64,000 nt of DNA. Source: Desulfobacteraceae bacterium. GTDB lineage: Bacteria > Desulfobacterota > Desulfobacteria > Desulfobacterales > Desulfobacteraceae. This document shows, piece by piece, positions 30,544 to 38,157 of the stretch. A program made the translations under genes and the position numbers. The stretch is taken from positions 1 to 64,000 of the forward strand of contig JAAEMK010000497.1 in NCBI GenBank assembly GCA_024225635.1, read 5' to 3'. Position 1 is the first letter of the stretch. Each line of letters opens with the position of its first letter. A model generated the notes under the pieces. It was not told the DNA's origin, made no database searches, and worked only from the letters and a program-made list of their open reading frames with translations.

Positions 30544-30595
30544 GGTTCACTGTCTGAATAAAAGTATATCAAGCAAAAGTACCAGACCGTGAACC
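30544..30595 (-). promoter_or_regulatory. Inverted repeat in the dppA promoter region
   Basis: GGTTCACTGTCTG (30544-30556) and CAGACCGTGAACC (30583-30595) are 13-base arms with two mismatches, 57 bp or more upstream of the dppA start. A TTGACC box followed at 17 bp by TACTTT on the minus strand overlaps the outer arm. It could be an operator or a leader hairpin for the peptide and glycyl radical operon. Confidence 0.45.
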
Positions 30596-30631
30596 CACGG
30601 TCAAGAAAATAACCCCCTGTTTTTTAATATT

Positions 30632-31114
30632 TTATCCTGCCAGAAGCCGGGCTGCGGCCTCGATTTGAGTCTCGTTGAACACCACAATGTGGTGTAGCCG
30701 GAACAGGGCCGCCGTGACCCCGTAGCCAGGCTCAAGACGGCCGGAAAAAGTGCCGTCATAGATGGTGCCGGAGCCGCAGGAGGGGCTCTTCTCCTTGAGC
30801 ATGGCGGCAATGACTTGATGCTTTCTGGCAAAGGAAAGGGCTTTGTTGGCTCCCTGGACAAAATCAACGGTGACATCCTCGCCCAGGGTGTTGACTATCC
30901 GGGCCCTTCCTTCAAGCACATCAAGGCCGGTGCCACCCTGGATTTCGGCCGGGGGCCGTGGGGTTTCAAGCCCCCCTGCCACTTCGGGACAGAAGGGCAG
31001 GGCCCTTTTTTCCCTGAGCCATTCCATGAGTAATGGGTCCCTGACGGGAAAGGCCTTGCCGTCGTACCGGACCGCCTCTCCAGCCAGGCAGGCGCTGATC
31101 AAAATTTGCTTCAT
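30632..31114 (-). CDS. DUF523 family protein
   Basis: The 160-residue protein begins MKQILISACLAGEAVRYDGK, the DUF523 hallmark, and contains FCPEVAGGLETPRPPAEI and the cysteine motif EKSPSCGSGTIYDGTF. The family is widespread in anaerobes and is often fused or linked to DUF1722. Its function is unknown. The ATG at 31114 follows GAGGA at good spacing; an ATG 12 bases upstream is less likely. It is a single gene upstream of and parallel to the dpp operon. Confidence 0.88.
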   Translation of the reverse strand: MKQILISACLAGEAVRYDGKAFPVRDPLLMEWLREKRALPFCPEVAGGLETPRPPAEIQGGTGLDVLEGRARIVNTLGEDVTVDFVQGANKALSFARKHQVIAAMLKEKSPSCGSGTIYDGTFSGRLEPGYGVTAALFRLHHIVVFNETQIEAAARLLAG

Positions 31115-31157
31115 AAAAATCCTCAAAAAAATTGTTGACTATACTCGGTTCAAATGC

Positions 31158-31175
31158 AATGAATGATAATTCATT
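31158..31175. promoter_or_regulatory. Palindrome upstream of the acyl-CoA dehydrogenase
   Basis: AATGAAT-GATA-ATTCATT is a perfect 7-base inverted repeat. CAAATG at 31151 and CATTTG at 31172 add a second overlapping pair. It lies in the 300-bp divergent gap between the DUF523 gene and the acyl-CoA dehydrogenase. Confidence 0.45.
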
Positions 31176-31177
31176 TG

Positions 31178-31198
31178 TATTGTAAACAGGATACAATA
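31178..31198. promoter_or_regulatory. 21-bp palindrome upstream of the acyl-CoA dehydrogenase
   Basis: TATTGTA and TACAATA are perfect arms around seven bases, two base pairs after the preceding palindrome. The size and spacing suit a dimeric TetR- or GntR-type regulator of fatty-acid genes. No regulator gene is in the neighbourhood. Confidence 0.5.
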
Positions 31199-31414
31199 AA
31201 GGGGAACACTATTCAAGGAATGGCGGGTTATTATGAAACTATCTGTTTCTATTCTGTTTAATCGGAGTTGAATTTTTCCTTGCCACCATGGCTTTTCTCA
31301 ATGGTTTGAGCGTGAATCCATGAGTAAAGGCATGAAGGAAGATTCATAACCGCCAGGCAGAGTGACCGGAACAGGGGTATTTTATCAAAAATAAATTCAT
31401 GGGAGTGTTTAACG

Positions 31415-33229
31415 ATGGCACAGTTTATTTCCGATCGAAGGGATGTTGATTTTGTACTTCACGAAATGCTTGACGCCGCATCTCTGGCAAAGAAGAGCGA
31501 AGATTTTGCTGAGTTCAACAAAAAGACGATCGACCTCATCGTCTCTGAGGCCCGTAATCTTGCTGTAAAAGAGATCCTGCCCACCCAGAAGGAAGGGGAC
31601 GATGAGGGCTGCACCCTTGAGAACGGCAAGGTGACCACCCCTAAATCCTTCAAGCGGCTCTATGACCTGTTCAACGAGGGCGAGTGGCTCGCCATGAACG
31701 AGGATCCCGAGTGGGGCGGCCAGGGCATGCCCAGAACCATCTCCTCGGCTGCCGCCGAATACTTTAACGGCGCCAACTATCCCTTTATGATGTACCCCGG
31801 GCTCACCCACGGGGCCGGCAAACTGGTTGAGGAGTTCGGCACCGACGAGCAGAAAAAGGTATTCCTTAAAAAAATGTACACGGGCGAGTGGGCCGGCACC
31901 ATGCTGCTCACGGAGCCGGGTGCGGGATCCGATGTCGGGGCGCTGACCACCACGGCCAAGAAAAACGATGACGGCACCTACTCCATCACCGGCGAGAAGA
32001 TCTTCATCTCCGGCGGCGAGCATGACCTGACCGATAATATCATTCATCCGGTCCTTGCCAGGATCGAAGGCGCCCCCGAGGGCACCAAGGGCATCTCCCT
32101 CTTTCTCGTGCCCAAGTTCCTTGTCAATGATGACGGCTCCCTGGGCGAGTTCAACGATGTGGTCTGCACCGGCATCGAGCACAAGATGGGTATCCATGGC
32201 AACAGCACCTGTTCCCTTGCCCTTGGCAGCAACGGCAAATGCATCGGCACCCTGCTGGGTGAAGAGAACAAGGGTATGAAAGCCATGTTCGTGATGATGA
32301 ACGAGGCCCGGCTCCTGGTCGGGTTCCAGGGTTTTGCCTGCGCCACCGCCTCCTACATGTACGCCGTGAACTACGCCAAACAGCGGGTCCAGGGCAAGAA
32401 CCTGCTTGAGATGATGGATCCCGACGCCAAGTCCGTACCCATCATCCAGCATCCCGACGTCAGGCGCCAGCTGCTCAAGATGAAGGCGTTGGTGGAAGGC
32501 ATGAGAAGCATCCTCTACTATGTCAACTATTGCGCGGACATGGCCGTTGTGGGAGAGACCGAGGAGGAGCGGGCCAAATACCAGGGCCTTGTGGAGATCC
32601 TCACCCCCATTGCCAAGGGCTATGTGACCGACCGCGCCTTTGAGGTATGCAGCCAGGGCATGCAGATCTACGGCGGCTACGGGTTCATCGAAGAGTATCC
32701 CATGGCCCAGCTGCTCAGGGACTGCCGGATCACCCTGATCTACGAAGGCACAAACGGCATCCAGGCCATGGATCTCCTGGGCCGGAAACTTGGCATGAAC
32801 AAGGGCAAGCCGGTCATGGATCTCTTTGGCGAGATGCAGAAGACCGTTGCCGCGGCAAAAGAGATTCCCGCCATCCAGGACTATGCCGCCAAGGTGGAGG
32901 AGACCCTTAACAAGCTCGGCGAGGTCGCCCTTACCATGGGCCAGACCGCCATGTCCGCCAAGGTGCTCAGCGCCTTTGCCAATGCCCATCCCTTCCAGGA
33001 TGCCACAGGCGACGTGGTTGTTGCGTGGATGCTGCTTTGGAGAGCCTCCATCGCCGCCCAGAAGCTCGAGAAGGCCAAGGCCAAGGACAAGCCCTTTTAC
33101 GAAGGCCAGATCAAGTCCCTGCAGTTCTTTGCTGAGACCATGCTGCCCATGACCCTGGGCAACCTTGCCGCCATCAAAGATGTGAGCGGCGCGGCCGTGG
33201 AGATCGACGAGGCCTCATTTGCCGGTTAA
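31415..33229 (+). CDS. Acyl-CoA dehydrogenase, long (FadE/DmdC-like) form
   Basis: The 604-residue flavoprotein oxidises acyl-CoA to enoyl-CoA and passes electrons to electron-transfer flavoprotein. It contains LTEPGAGSDVG, the FAD-site ITGEKIFISGG, and YEGTNGIQ with the likely catalytic base E444. A C-terminal extension of about 120 residues marks the long group. The exact chain length preference is unknown. A GGGAG site precedes the ATG. A strong terminator follows, so it is monocistronic. It may belong with the thiolase and FadN-like genes at the window end. Confidence 0.93.
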   Translation: MAQFISDRRDVDFVLHEMLDAASLAKKSEDFAEFNKKTIDLIVSEARNLAVKEILPTQKEGDDEGCTLENGKVTTPKSFKRLYDLFNEGEWLAMNEDPEWGGQGMPRTISSAAAEYFNGANYPFMMYPGLTHGAGKLVEEFGTDEQKKVFLKKMYTGEWAGTMLLTEPGAGSDVGALTTTAKKNDDGTYSITGEKIFISGGEHDLTDNIIHPVLARIEGAPEGTKGISLFLVPKFLVNDDGSLGEFNDVVCTGIEHKMGIHGNSTCSLALGSNGKCIGTLLGEENKGMKAMFVMMNEARLLVGFQGFACATASYMYAVNYAKQRVQGKNLLEMMDPDAKSVPIIQHPDVRRQLLKMKALVEGMRSILYYVNYCADMAVVGETEEERAKYQGLVEILTPIAKGYVTDRAFEVCSQGMQIYGGYGFIEEYPMAQLLRDCRITLIYEGTNGIQAMDLLGRKLGMNKGKPVMDLFGEMQKTVAAAKEIPAIQDYAAKVEETLNKLGEVALTMGQTAMSAKVLSAFANAHPFQDATGDVVVAWMLLWRASIAAQKLEKAKAKDKPFYEGQIKSLQFFAETMLPMTLGNLAAIKDVSGAAVEIDEASFAG

Positions 33230-33262
33230 TCCTGTTTAAAGCGCATTAGCGAATCAGATAAT

Positions 33263-33296
33263 CGCCCGGGCCGTTTCGGCCCGGGCGTTTTTATTT
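33263..33296 (+). terminator. Rho-independent terminator
   Basis: CGCCCGGGCCG and CGGCCCGGGCG form a perfect 11-bp GC stem with a three-base loop, followed by TTTTTATTT. It ends the acyl-CoA dehydrogenase transcript, and its tail touches the stop codon of the convergent methyltransferase gene. Confidence 0.93.
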
Positions 33297-34472
33297 TCAG
33301 GCGATGATACCCGTGGCCACATGGATCTCAAGTCCTCCGTGGAACAGGGGATGAAGATCGGTTGAAAAGGGCAAAAGCTTTGCAAGGTCGGGGTCGGGCA
33401 GGATGATGCCCACCCGGAAGCCTTGGAAGTCCCTGGCAAGCTTTGCGCCGATCTCCCGGTACAGGCCGGTGATGTCGCTCTTCTTGCCCAGCCGTTTTCC
33501 ATAGGGCGGGTTCAGCACCACCACCCCTTTCCCATGGGTGACCTCCCTGGGCACAAGATCGAAAAAATCCTGCCGGCCCACGGATACAAAGGATGAAAGC
33601 GAAAGGTCCGCCACGGTCTGTTCCAGATCTTCGACCAGTTGCTTTGCCATGTCAAAGGCGAATATGAGGGGCGATTTTTCTTTTTGGAACCCCTTTTCAG
33701 CGGTTTGTTTCAGGTGGCGCCACTGGGCCCCGGAGAAACAGGGAAAGTGCTCAAAGGCAAACCGCCGGTAAAATCCCGGGGGAATCCCTGCCGTCATCAT
33801 GGCCGCCTCAAGGGTGAAATTGCCCGACCCGCACATGGGATCGATCAAGGGCTCCTGCCCTGTAAAACCGGTTCGCTCGAGGATGGCCCGGGCAAGGGTG
33901 GCCCGCAGGGGCGCAGCACCCACCAGGGGGGTGATGCCCCGCTTATGGAGGAGATCCCCGCTTGTGTCAAGGGACACGTGGAACCGGTCGTCCCGGGCCC
34001 GGAGGATGATCCGCTGGGGGGGCAATGGCGCTTTCTTTTCCAGGGAGTCCTCCTGAAAATGCTCCCGGATGATCCTTGTTGCCCGCTCCTCAATGGCGGC
34101 CGTGTGGTAGAGCCTGGAGTGCCGGGTGGCGGCCTCCACATGGATGGGGCAATTCGGGGGAAGATAGAGCTCCCACTCCACCTGGGACAGTTTTTTTTCA
34201 AGGGTCCTGAAATTTTCCGCCTTGAATTCCGCGATCTCCATGGTGATCCTGGAGGCGGTGCCAAGGTAGAGGTTTGCAAGATAGCAGACCTTTATGGGGC
34301 CTGTGAACCCTACCCCGCCCTCTGCCATGGTGACGCTGTCTGGCCGTATGGGCAGGCGTTGAAATTCTTTTTTTAAAAGCTGCTTCAGCCCCGGGGCCGA
34401 AGATGCAAAAAAGGTGTGGCTCCGTGCCGTCACCCGCCGCTTTACACGTTTTTCAAATGATGTTCGTTTCAT
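33297..34472 (-). CDS. THUMP-domain RNA guanine-N2 methyltransferase (RlmL-like)
   Basis: From the ATG at 34472 (MKRTSFEKRVKRR, after a GGGGA site) the product has 391 residues. A THUMP RNA-binding region (about 60-165) precedes a class I SAM methyltransferase domain. That domain has DPMCGSGNFTLEAAMM for SAM binding and the catalytic NPPYGKRLG motif near residue 320. It corresponds to the N-terminal half of E. coli RlmL, which makes m2G2445 in 23S rRNA, without the RlmK half. The target base here is inferred. Confidence 0.88.
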   Translation of the reverse strand: MKRTSFEKRVKRRVTARSHTFFASSAPGLKQLLKKEFQRLPIRPDSVTMAEGGVGFTGPIKVCYLANLYLGTASRITMEIAEFKAENFRTLEKKLSQVEWELYLPPNCPIHVEAATRHSRLYHTAAIEERATRIIREHFQEDSLEKKAPLPPQRIILRARDDRFHVSLDTSGDLLHKRGITPLVGAAPLRATLARAILERTGFTGQEPLIDPMCGSGNFTLEAAMMTAGIPPGFYRRFAFEHFPCFSGAQWRHLKQTAEKGFQKEKSPLIFAFDMAKQLVEDLEQTVADLSLSSFVSVGRQDFFDLVPREVTHGKGVVVLNPPYGKRLGKKSDITGLYREIGAKLARDFQGFRVGIILPDPDLAKLLPFSTDLHPLFHGGLEIHVATGIIA

Positions 34473-34515
34473 TCCCCATCTATACCCTTTCCCACCCTTC
34501 AAGTAAACGCCGGGT

Positions 34516-34544
34516 TTGACACGTGATGATAATTCCGGTAAAAG
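34516..34544 (+). promoter_or_regulatory. Promoter for ssb
   Basis: TTGACA (34516-34521), a 17-bp spacer and TAAAAG (34539-34544) lie 94 bp before the ssb start. The sequence after it is very AT-rich. Confidence 0.5.
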
Positions 34545-34637
34545 TTGTTTTCATATAAAGGTTAATAATGGTTCAATAATCAATGCCACAACATAATAAA
34601 TCATATAATTCAAAACATAAATTAACAGGAGTTTACC

Positions 34638-35177
34638 ATGGCTGGCGTTAATAAAGCGATTATATTAGGTCATCTCGGGAGAGATCCGGAAATGACATAC
34701 ACCCAGGCAGGGCTGGCTGTATGCAAATTTTCCCTTGCAACTTCAAAAAAAATGAAAGATGGCCGTGAGGTAACACAGTGGCATCGCTGTACAGCCTTTG
34801 ATAAGGCTGGCGAACTGATTTCCAGGTATGTCAACAAGGGGAATCAGCTCTATATCGAAGGCGAAATCACCTACAGCCAATATGAAAAAGATGGCGTCAC
34901 AAGGTACTCCACCGATATTATTGTGAGGGAATTCAATTTTGTAAATTCCGGTGGCGGCGGTCAGCAGGGCGGTTATCAGCAGCAGGGTGGCGGCGGCTAT
35001 CAGCAGCCCGATCCCGCTCCCCAGGGCGGTGGCGGTTATCAGGGCGGCGGCGCTCCCCAGGGTGGCGGCGGCTATCAGAACGGCGGCGCTCCCCAGGGCG
35101 GCGGCGGTTACCAGGGTGGCGGAACCCCCCAGGGCGGCGGTGGCAGCGTGCCCCCTGCGGACGATATCCCGTTCTAA
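34638..35177 (+). CDS. ssb: Single-stranded DNA-binding protein
   Basis: The 179-residue protein has the OB fold in residues 1-105 (VNKAIILGHLGRDPEMTYT, WHRCTAFDKAGELI) and a disordered Gly/Gln/Pro-rich linker. It ends in the acidic tip DDIPF that recruits repair and replication proteins. The linker contains about five near-repeats of GGGGYQ-x-GGAPQ, encoded by a degenerate 39-bp tandem repeat. SSB protects single-stranded DNA at forks. An AGGAG site precedes the ATG. The mobile island begins just after its terminator. Confidence 0.96.
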   Translation: MAGVNKAIILGHLGRDPEMTYTQAGLAVCKFSLATSKKMKDGREVTQWHRCTAFDKAGELISRYVNKGNQLYIEGEITYSQYEKDGVTRYSTDIIVREFNFVNSGGGGQQGGYQQQGGGGYQQPDPAPQGGGGYQGGGAPQGGGGYQNGGAPQGGGGYQGGGTPQGGGGSVPPADDIPF

Positions 35178-35208
35178 CCGTTACCAACATTAAAAGTGTA
35201 AACTTTTA

Positions 35209-35241
35209 GGGTGTAAAGCTTCGGTTTTACACCCTTTTTTT
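35209..35241 (+). terminator. Rho-independent terminator of ssb
   Basis: GGGTGTAAA and TTTTACACCC pair around a GCTTCGG loop and are followed by seven Ts. A separate AGTGTAAAC just before it (35195) repeats the core of the inverted repeat at 35241-35309. Confidence 0.9.
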
Positions 35242-35309
35242 GTTTACACTCCATGGCTTGTGCTGTATCCTGTAATTGTAGTTAACAATTCCACCATGGA
35301 GTGTAAACA
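35241..35309. promoter_or_regulatory. 16-bp inverted repeat flanking the first recombinase promoter
   Basis: TGTTTACACTCCATGG (35241-35256) and its perfect complement CCATGGAGTGTAAACA (35294-35309) bracket 37 bp and end exactly at the recombinase ATG (35310). The left arm contains a TTTACA -35 box, with TATCCT 17 bp later (35266-35271). The right arm contains the GGAG ribosome site. It may be a recombinase-binding site, an operator, or both. In read-through RNA the arms would pair and hide the ribosome site. Confidence 0.75.
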
Positions 35310-36590
35310 ATGGCCCGTCTTTTTTATATCAAATGGCTCAAGTTTGATGACGGTGAAAGGTTCCCCATGCTTATGAAAAAAGCAGATGGAACGCCCCTGT
35401 TTTTAACGACCGTCTACACCATAGCCATCCAACGATCTTCAGGCAAATCCTCGGCAACATTGGGTGTTAATCTCCGAGCGATCATGCATCTCTACACCTG
35501 GGCATATTTAAACGGCATTGACATTGACGGACGTTTTTCGGATCAGGACCTGCTCGGCATCGTAGATATCGAAAGTCTGGTGAATGCAGCCGGTCTCACC
35601 TATGATCAACTTTGCAAAGACCTTGAAAACGCCCCGGGATCATCTAAATCCGGCGTTAAGAACGGTATTTGTCCAATGGAAAAATATCGAAACTCTACCC
35701 ACACCCAGATCTGTACCGTCGATAACAAAACCAAACTGATCCGCCTTTTATACATCCGGGACTACCTGGACTGGCTTGCCCAACAGCAGATGCCGAAAAT
35801 TTCACCACAATCAAAGGAACATTCTCTGTTCAAAACTTCCCGCTTGCAGATGAAAGAAGCCATTGAAGCGAGATTGCCAGCGTCGAAAGGCCGTAATGTA
35901 AAAGGTGACCGGGAAGGGCTTGAACCTGAAATCCAGAAGAGGCTTACCGATGTAATCCATCCCCATTCTCCTGAAAATCCATGGAAGAATCCCCATGTAC
36001 GGGTCAGAAATCGCCTTTTTATCCTGATGATGCTTGTTTTGGGTGTCAGAAAAGGGGAGTTGCTCCTGACCCGCATCAAGGATGTTAATTTTCAATCCAA
36101 TGAGTTGCTGATCAGAAGAGTGCCGGATGACCCTGACGACCCCCGATTCCATGAGCCGAACACTAAAACCCGTGACCGGATACTTCCGTTTGAGGATGAT
36201 CTTGCCGCATTGATTGAGGAGTATATCTTAACGGTGCGAAACAAAGTCCCTGGTGCCGGCAGACACGATTTTTTGTTTACTGCAGCCGGAACAGGGCAGC
36301 CCCTGTCATTGGCGGGTGTTACAAAGGTTTTCAGGACCCTGCGGTCTAAAGTTTCCGATCTGCCGGACACTCTTACAAGCCATGTATTGCGGCATACGTG
36401 GAACGAACGGTTTTCAGAAATGATGGATCAAAATAATGTTTCCGAGGCTGAAGAAAAAAAATTACGCTCCTATTTAATGGGTTGGTCTGAATTTTCCGGT
36501 ATGGCCGGGACATACACGAAAAGATATGTCAGGAAAAAAGCAAATGAAGCATCCTTGGATCTGCAGAAAAAAATAATGAAAAAGGAGTAA
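35310..36590 (+). CDS. Tyrosine recombinase, first of the trio
   Basis: The 426-residue protein is a site-specific tyrosine recombinase. An N-terminal SAM-like DNA-binding part (about 40-180) is followed by a catalytic domain with R247 (LGVRKGELLL), H358-x-x-R361-H362 (HVLRHTW) and a nucleophile tyrosine at Y402 or Y406. It is the first of three consecutive recombinases, separated from the next by four bases. Such trios (Tn554 TnpA/B, RIT elements, GMT elements) move as a unit. No tRNA target site is next to it; the element appears to have landed behind the ssb terminator. Confidence 0.92.
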   Translation: MARLFYIKWLKFDDGERFPMLMKKADGTPLFLTTVYTIAIQRSSGKSSATLGVNLRAIMHLYTWAYLNGIDIDGRFSDQDLLGIVDIESLVNAAGLTYDQLCKDLENAPGSSKSGVKNGICPMEKYRNSTHTQICTVDNKTKLIRLLYIRDYLDWLAQQQMPKISPQSKEHSLFKTSRLQMKEAIEARLPASKGRNVKGDREGLEPEIQKRLTDVIHPHSPENPWKNPHVRVRNRLFILMMLVLGVRKGELLLTRIKDVNFQSNELLIRRVPDDPDDPRFHEPNTKTRDRILPFEDDLAALIEEYILTVRNKVPGAGRHDFLFTAAGTGQPLSLAGVTKVFRTLRSKVSDLPDTLTSHVLRHTWNERFSEMMDQNNVSEAEEKKLRSYLMGWSEFSGMAGTYTKRYVRKKANEASLDLQKKIMKKE

Positions 36591-36594
36591 AACG

Positions 36595-38157
36595 ATGTAT
36601 CCTTTTAAATCTGCCGTCCCTATGAAAGATTTCTTGTCATTACCAAAATCGGCAATGACAAGAAATAGGTTCCAATTCAACCCCCAGGATGACACCTGGT
36701 GTATTGCCGATCTAAGCAGGGACTTTTCCCTGGATTTTAACCAGCTTAATGCCTACTGTGATCCCTCTTTTATTCAAGCGTTTAAAAAAGTCCTTGTTCA
36801 TTATTTAGAGAATAAATCATCAACGGTTTCATTTAACATTTATCATCATTTTAAAAGATTCATCAAATTCGTTTATGATGACAATTCAGGAACCTTTGTC
36901 TCTGCGCTCAATAGCACCCATATTCTCAATTATAAAGCCACCCTTTCTTCACGAACTGAATACTACCTTACCTATCTGGCTGGATTTTTTAAAAAATGGC
37001 ATGCCCTTGGTTACCCTGGAATCCAACCGGAAGTACCGGCGTTACTCAACCACTTACGGCTCAAAGGGAACTTCAAAGGCGAAGCGGTTCTCACCATGGA
37101 CCCGGAAACCGGGCCATTTACAGAAATCGAATTGCATGGAATCTATGGGGCGCTCCATGATGCCTATTCCCAGGGTCGAATTCAAACCCGTCATTATGTC
37201 CTGACCCTGTTATACATGGCCTTGGGACCAAGAAATATCCAGCTTGCTGCCTTGAAAATAAAGGACCTTACCGCCCTGAAAGCAAGTGACGGTTCTACCA
37301 GCTATCTGCTCAACGTTCCAAGGGCCAAGCAAAGGGGACAGAACATCCGGGACGAACTGAAATTCCGTGCCCTGGATCGTGATATCGGTCACCTTTTAGC
37401 GGTCCATATTGAGAACATAAAAGAGTATCACCAAAAAAATCTAACCGACAAGATCAATGCAAAAGAGCTTCCCATTTTTCCAAACTGGTCGAGCTCAAAT
37501 CCTGCGGATTTCAGCCATCATTGTAATGGAACATATCTATATAATGAGATAGTCAGCATATTTCAAAAACTGACCGTTACTTCAGAGCGCACCGGAAAGA
37601 AGATCAAAGTTTCGCCAACCCGTTTTCGCAGAACCATTGGCACCCGTGCCGCCATGGAAGGACACGGTGAACTCATTATTGCCGATCTCCTGGATCACAC
37701 AGATACCCAGAATGTCGGCGTCTATGTTGAAGCAACCCCGGAGATCATAGACAGAATCGATAAAGCCCTGGCATTACACCTGGCACCAATGGCCCAGGCA
37801 TTCATGGGCATGATAATAGAGGATGAGTCTAAAGCGAAACGTGGCGATGATCCTGCCAGCCGAATTAGAAGTCCCAACATCGAATCCGCAAAAGGCGGAA
37901 GCGTCGGCACTTGCGGAAAGTATGGTTTTTGCGGGGCCTATGCCCCCATTGCCTGTTACACCTGTCGGAAATTCCAGGCCTGGCTGGACGGTCCCCATGA
38001 AACAGTGCTTGAAGAGCTTATTTCAAAACGTGAAAAAACCCTGGAACAGACCGGTGATGAAAGAATTGCTTTTGTTAACGATCGAACAATCCTTGCCGTG
38101 GCTGAGGTTGTACGACAATGCAAAGAGCTGAAACTGAAGGAGGCAGACAATGCCTGA
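36595..38157 (+). CDS. Tyrosine recombinase, second of the trio
   Basis: The 520-residue protein has R213 (ALGPRNIQLA), a box II of T-R-F-R345-R346-T where the usual first histidine is Thr, and the nucleophile Y377 (VGVYVEA). After the catalytic domain comes a cysteine cluster, CGKYGFCGAYAPIACYTC (about 440-460), probably zinc-binding, and a helical tail. The third recombinase has a similar cysteine tail, a trait of trio recombinases. Its last eight bases overlap the next gene. Confidence 0.9.
   Translation: MYPFKSAVPMKDFLSLPKSAMTRNRFQFNPQDDTWCIADLSRDFSLDFNQLNAYCDPSFIQAFKKVLVHYLENKSSTVSFNIYHHFKRFIKFVYDDNSGTFVSALNSTHILNYKATLSSRTEYYLTYLAGFFKKWHALGYPGIQPEVPALLNHLRLKGNFKGEAVLTMDPETGPFTEIELHGIYGALHDAYSQGRIQTRHYVLTLLYMALGPRNIQLAALKIKDLTALKASDGSTSYLLNVPRAKQRGQNIRDELKFRALDRDIGHLLAVHIENIKEYHQKNLTDKINAKELPIFPNWSSSNPADFSHHCNGTYLYNEIVSIFQKLTVTSERTGKKIKVSPTRFRRTIGTRAAMEGHGELIIADLLDHTDTQNVGVYVEATPEIIDRIDKALALHLAPMAQAFMGMIIEDESKAKRGDDPASRIRSPNIESAKGGSVGTCGKYGFCGAYAPIACYTCRKFQAWLDGPHETVLEELISKREKTLEQTGDERIAFVNDRTILAVAEVVRQCKELKLKEADNA

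Noticed and set aside
30488-30631. Riboswitch or sigma-54 promoter before dppA
   Set aside because: TGGTAC and TTGC are present, but the GG to GC spacing is nine rather than twelve bases, and no riboswitch core is visible beyond the inverted repeat reported.
35178-35310. tRNA gene as integration target
   Set aside because: No cloverleaf-compatible sequence is present; the hairpin there is the ssb terminator followed by the recombinase inverted repeat.
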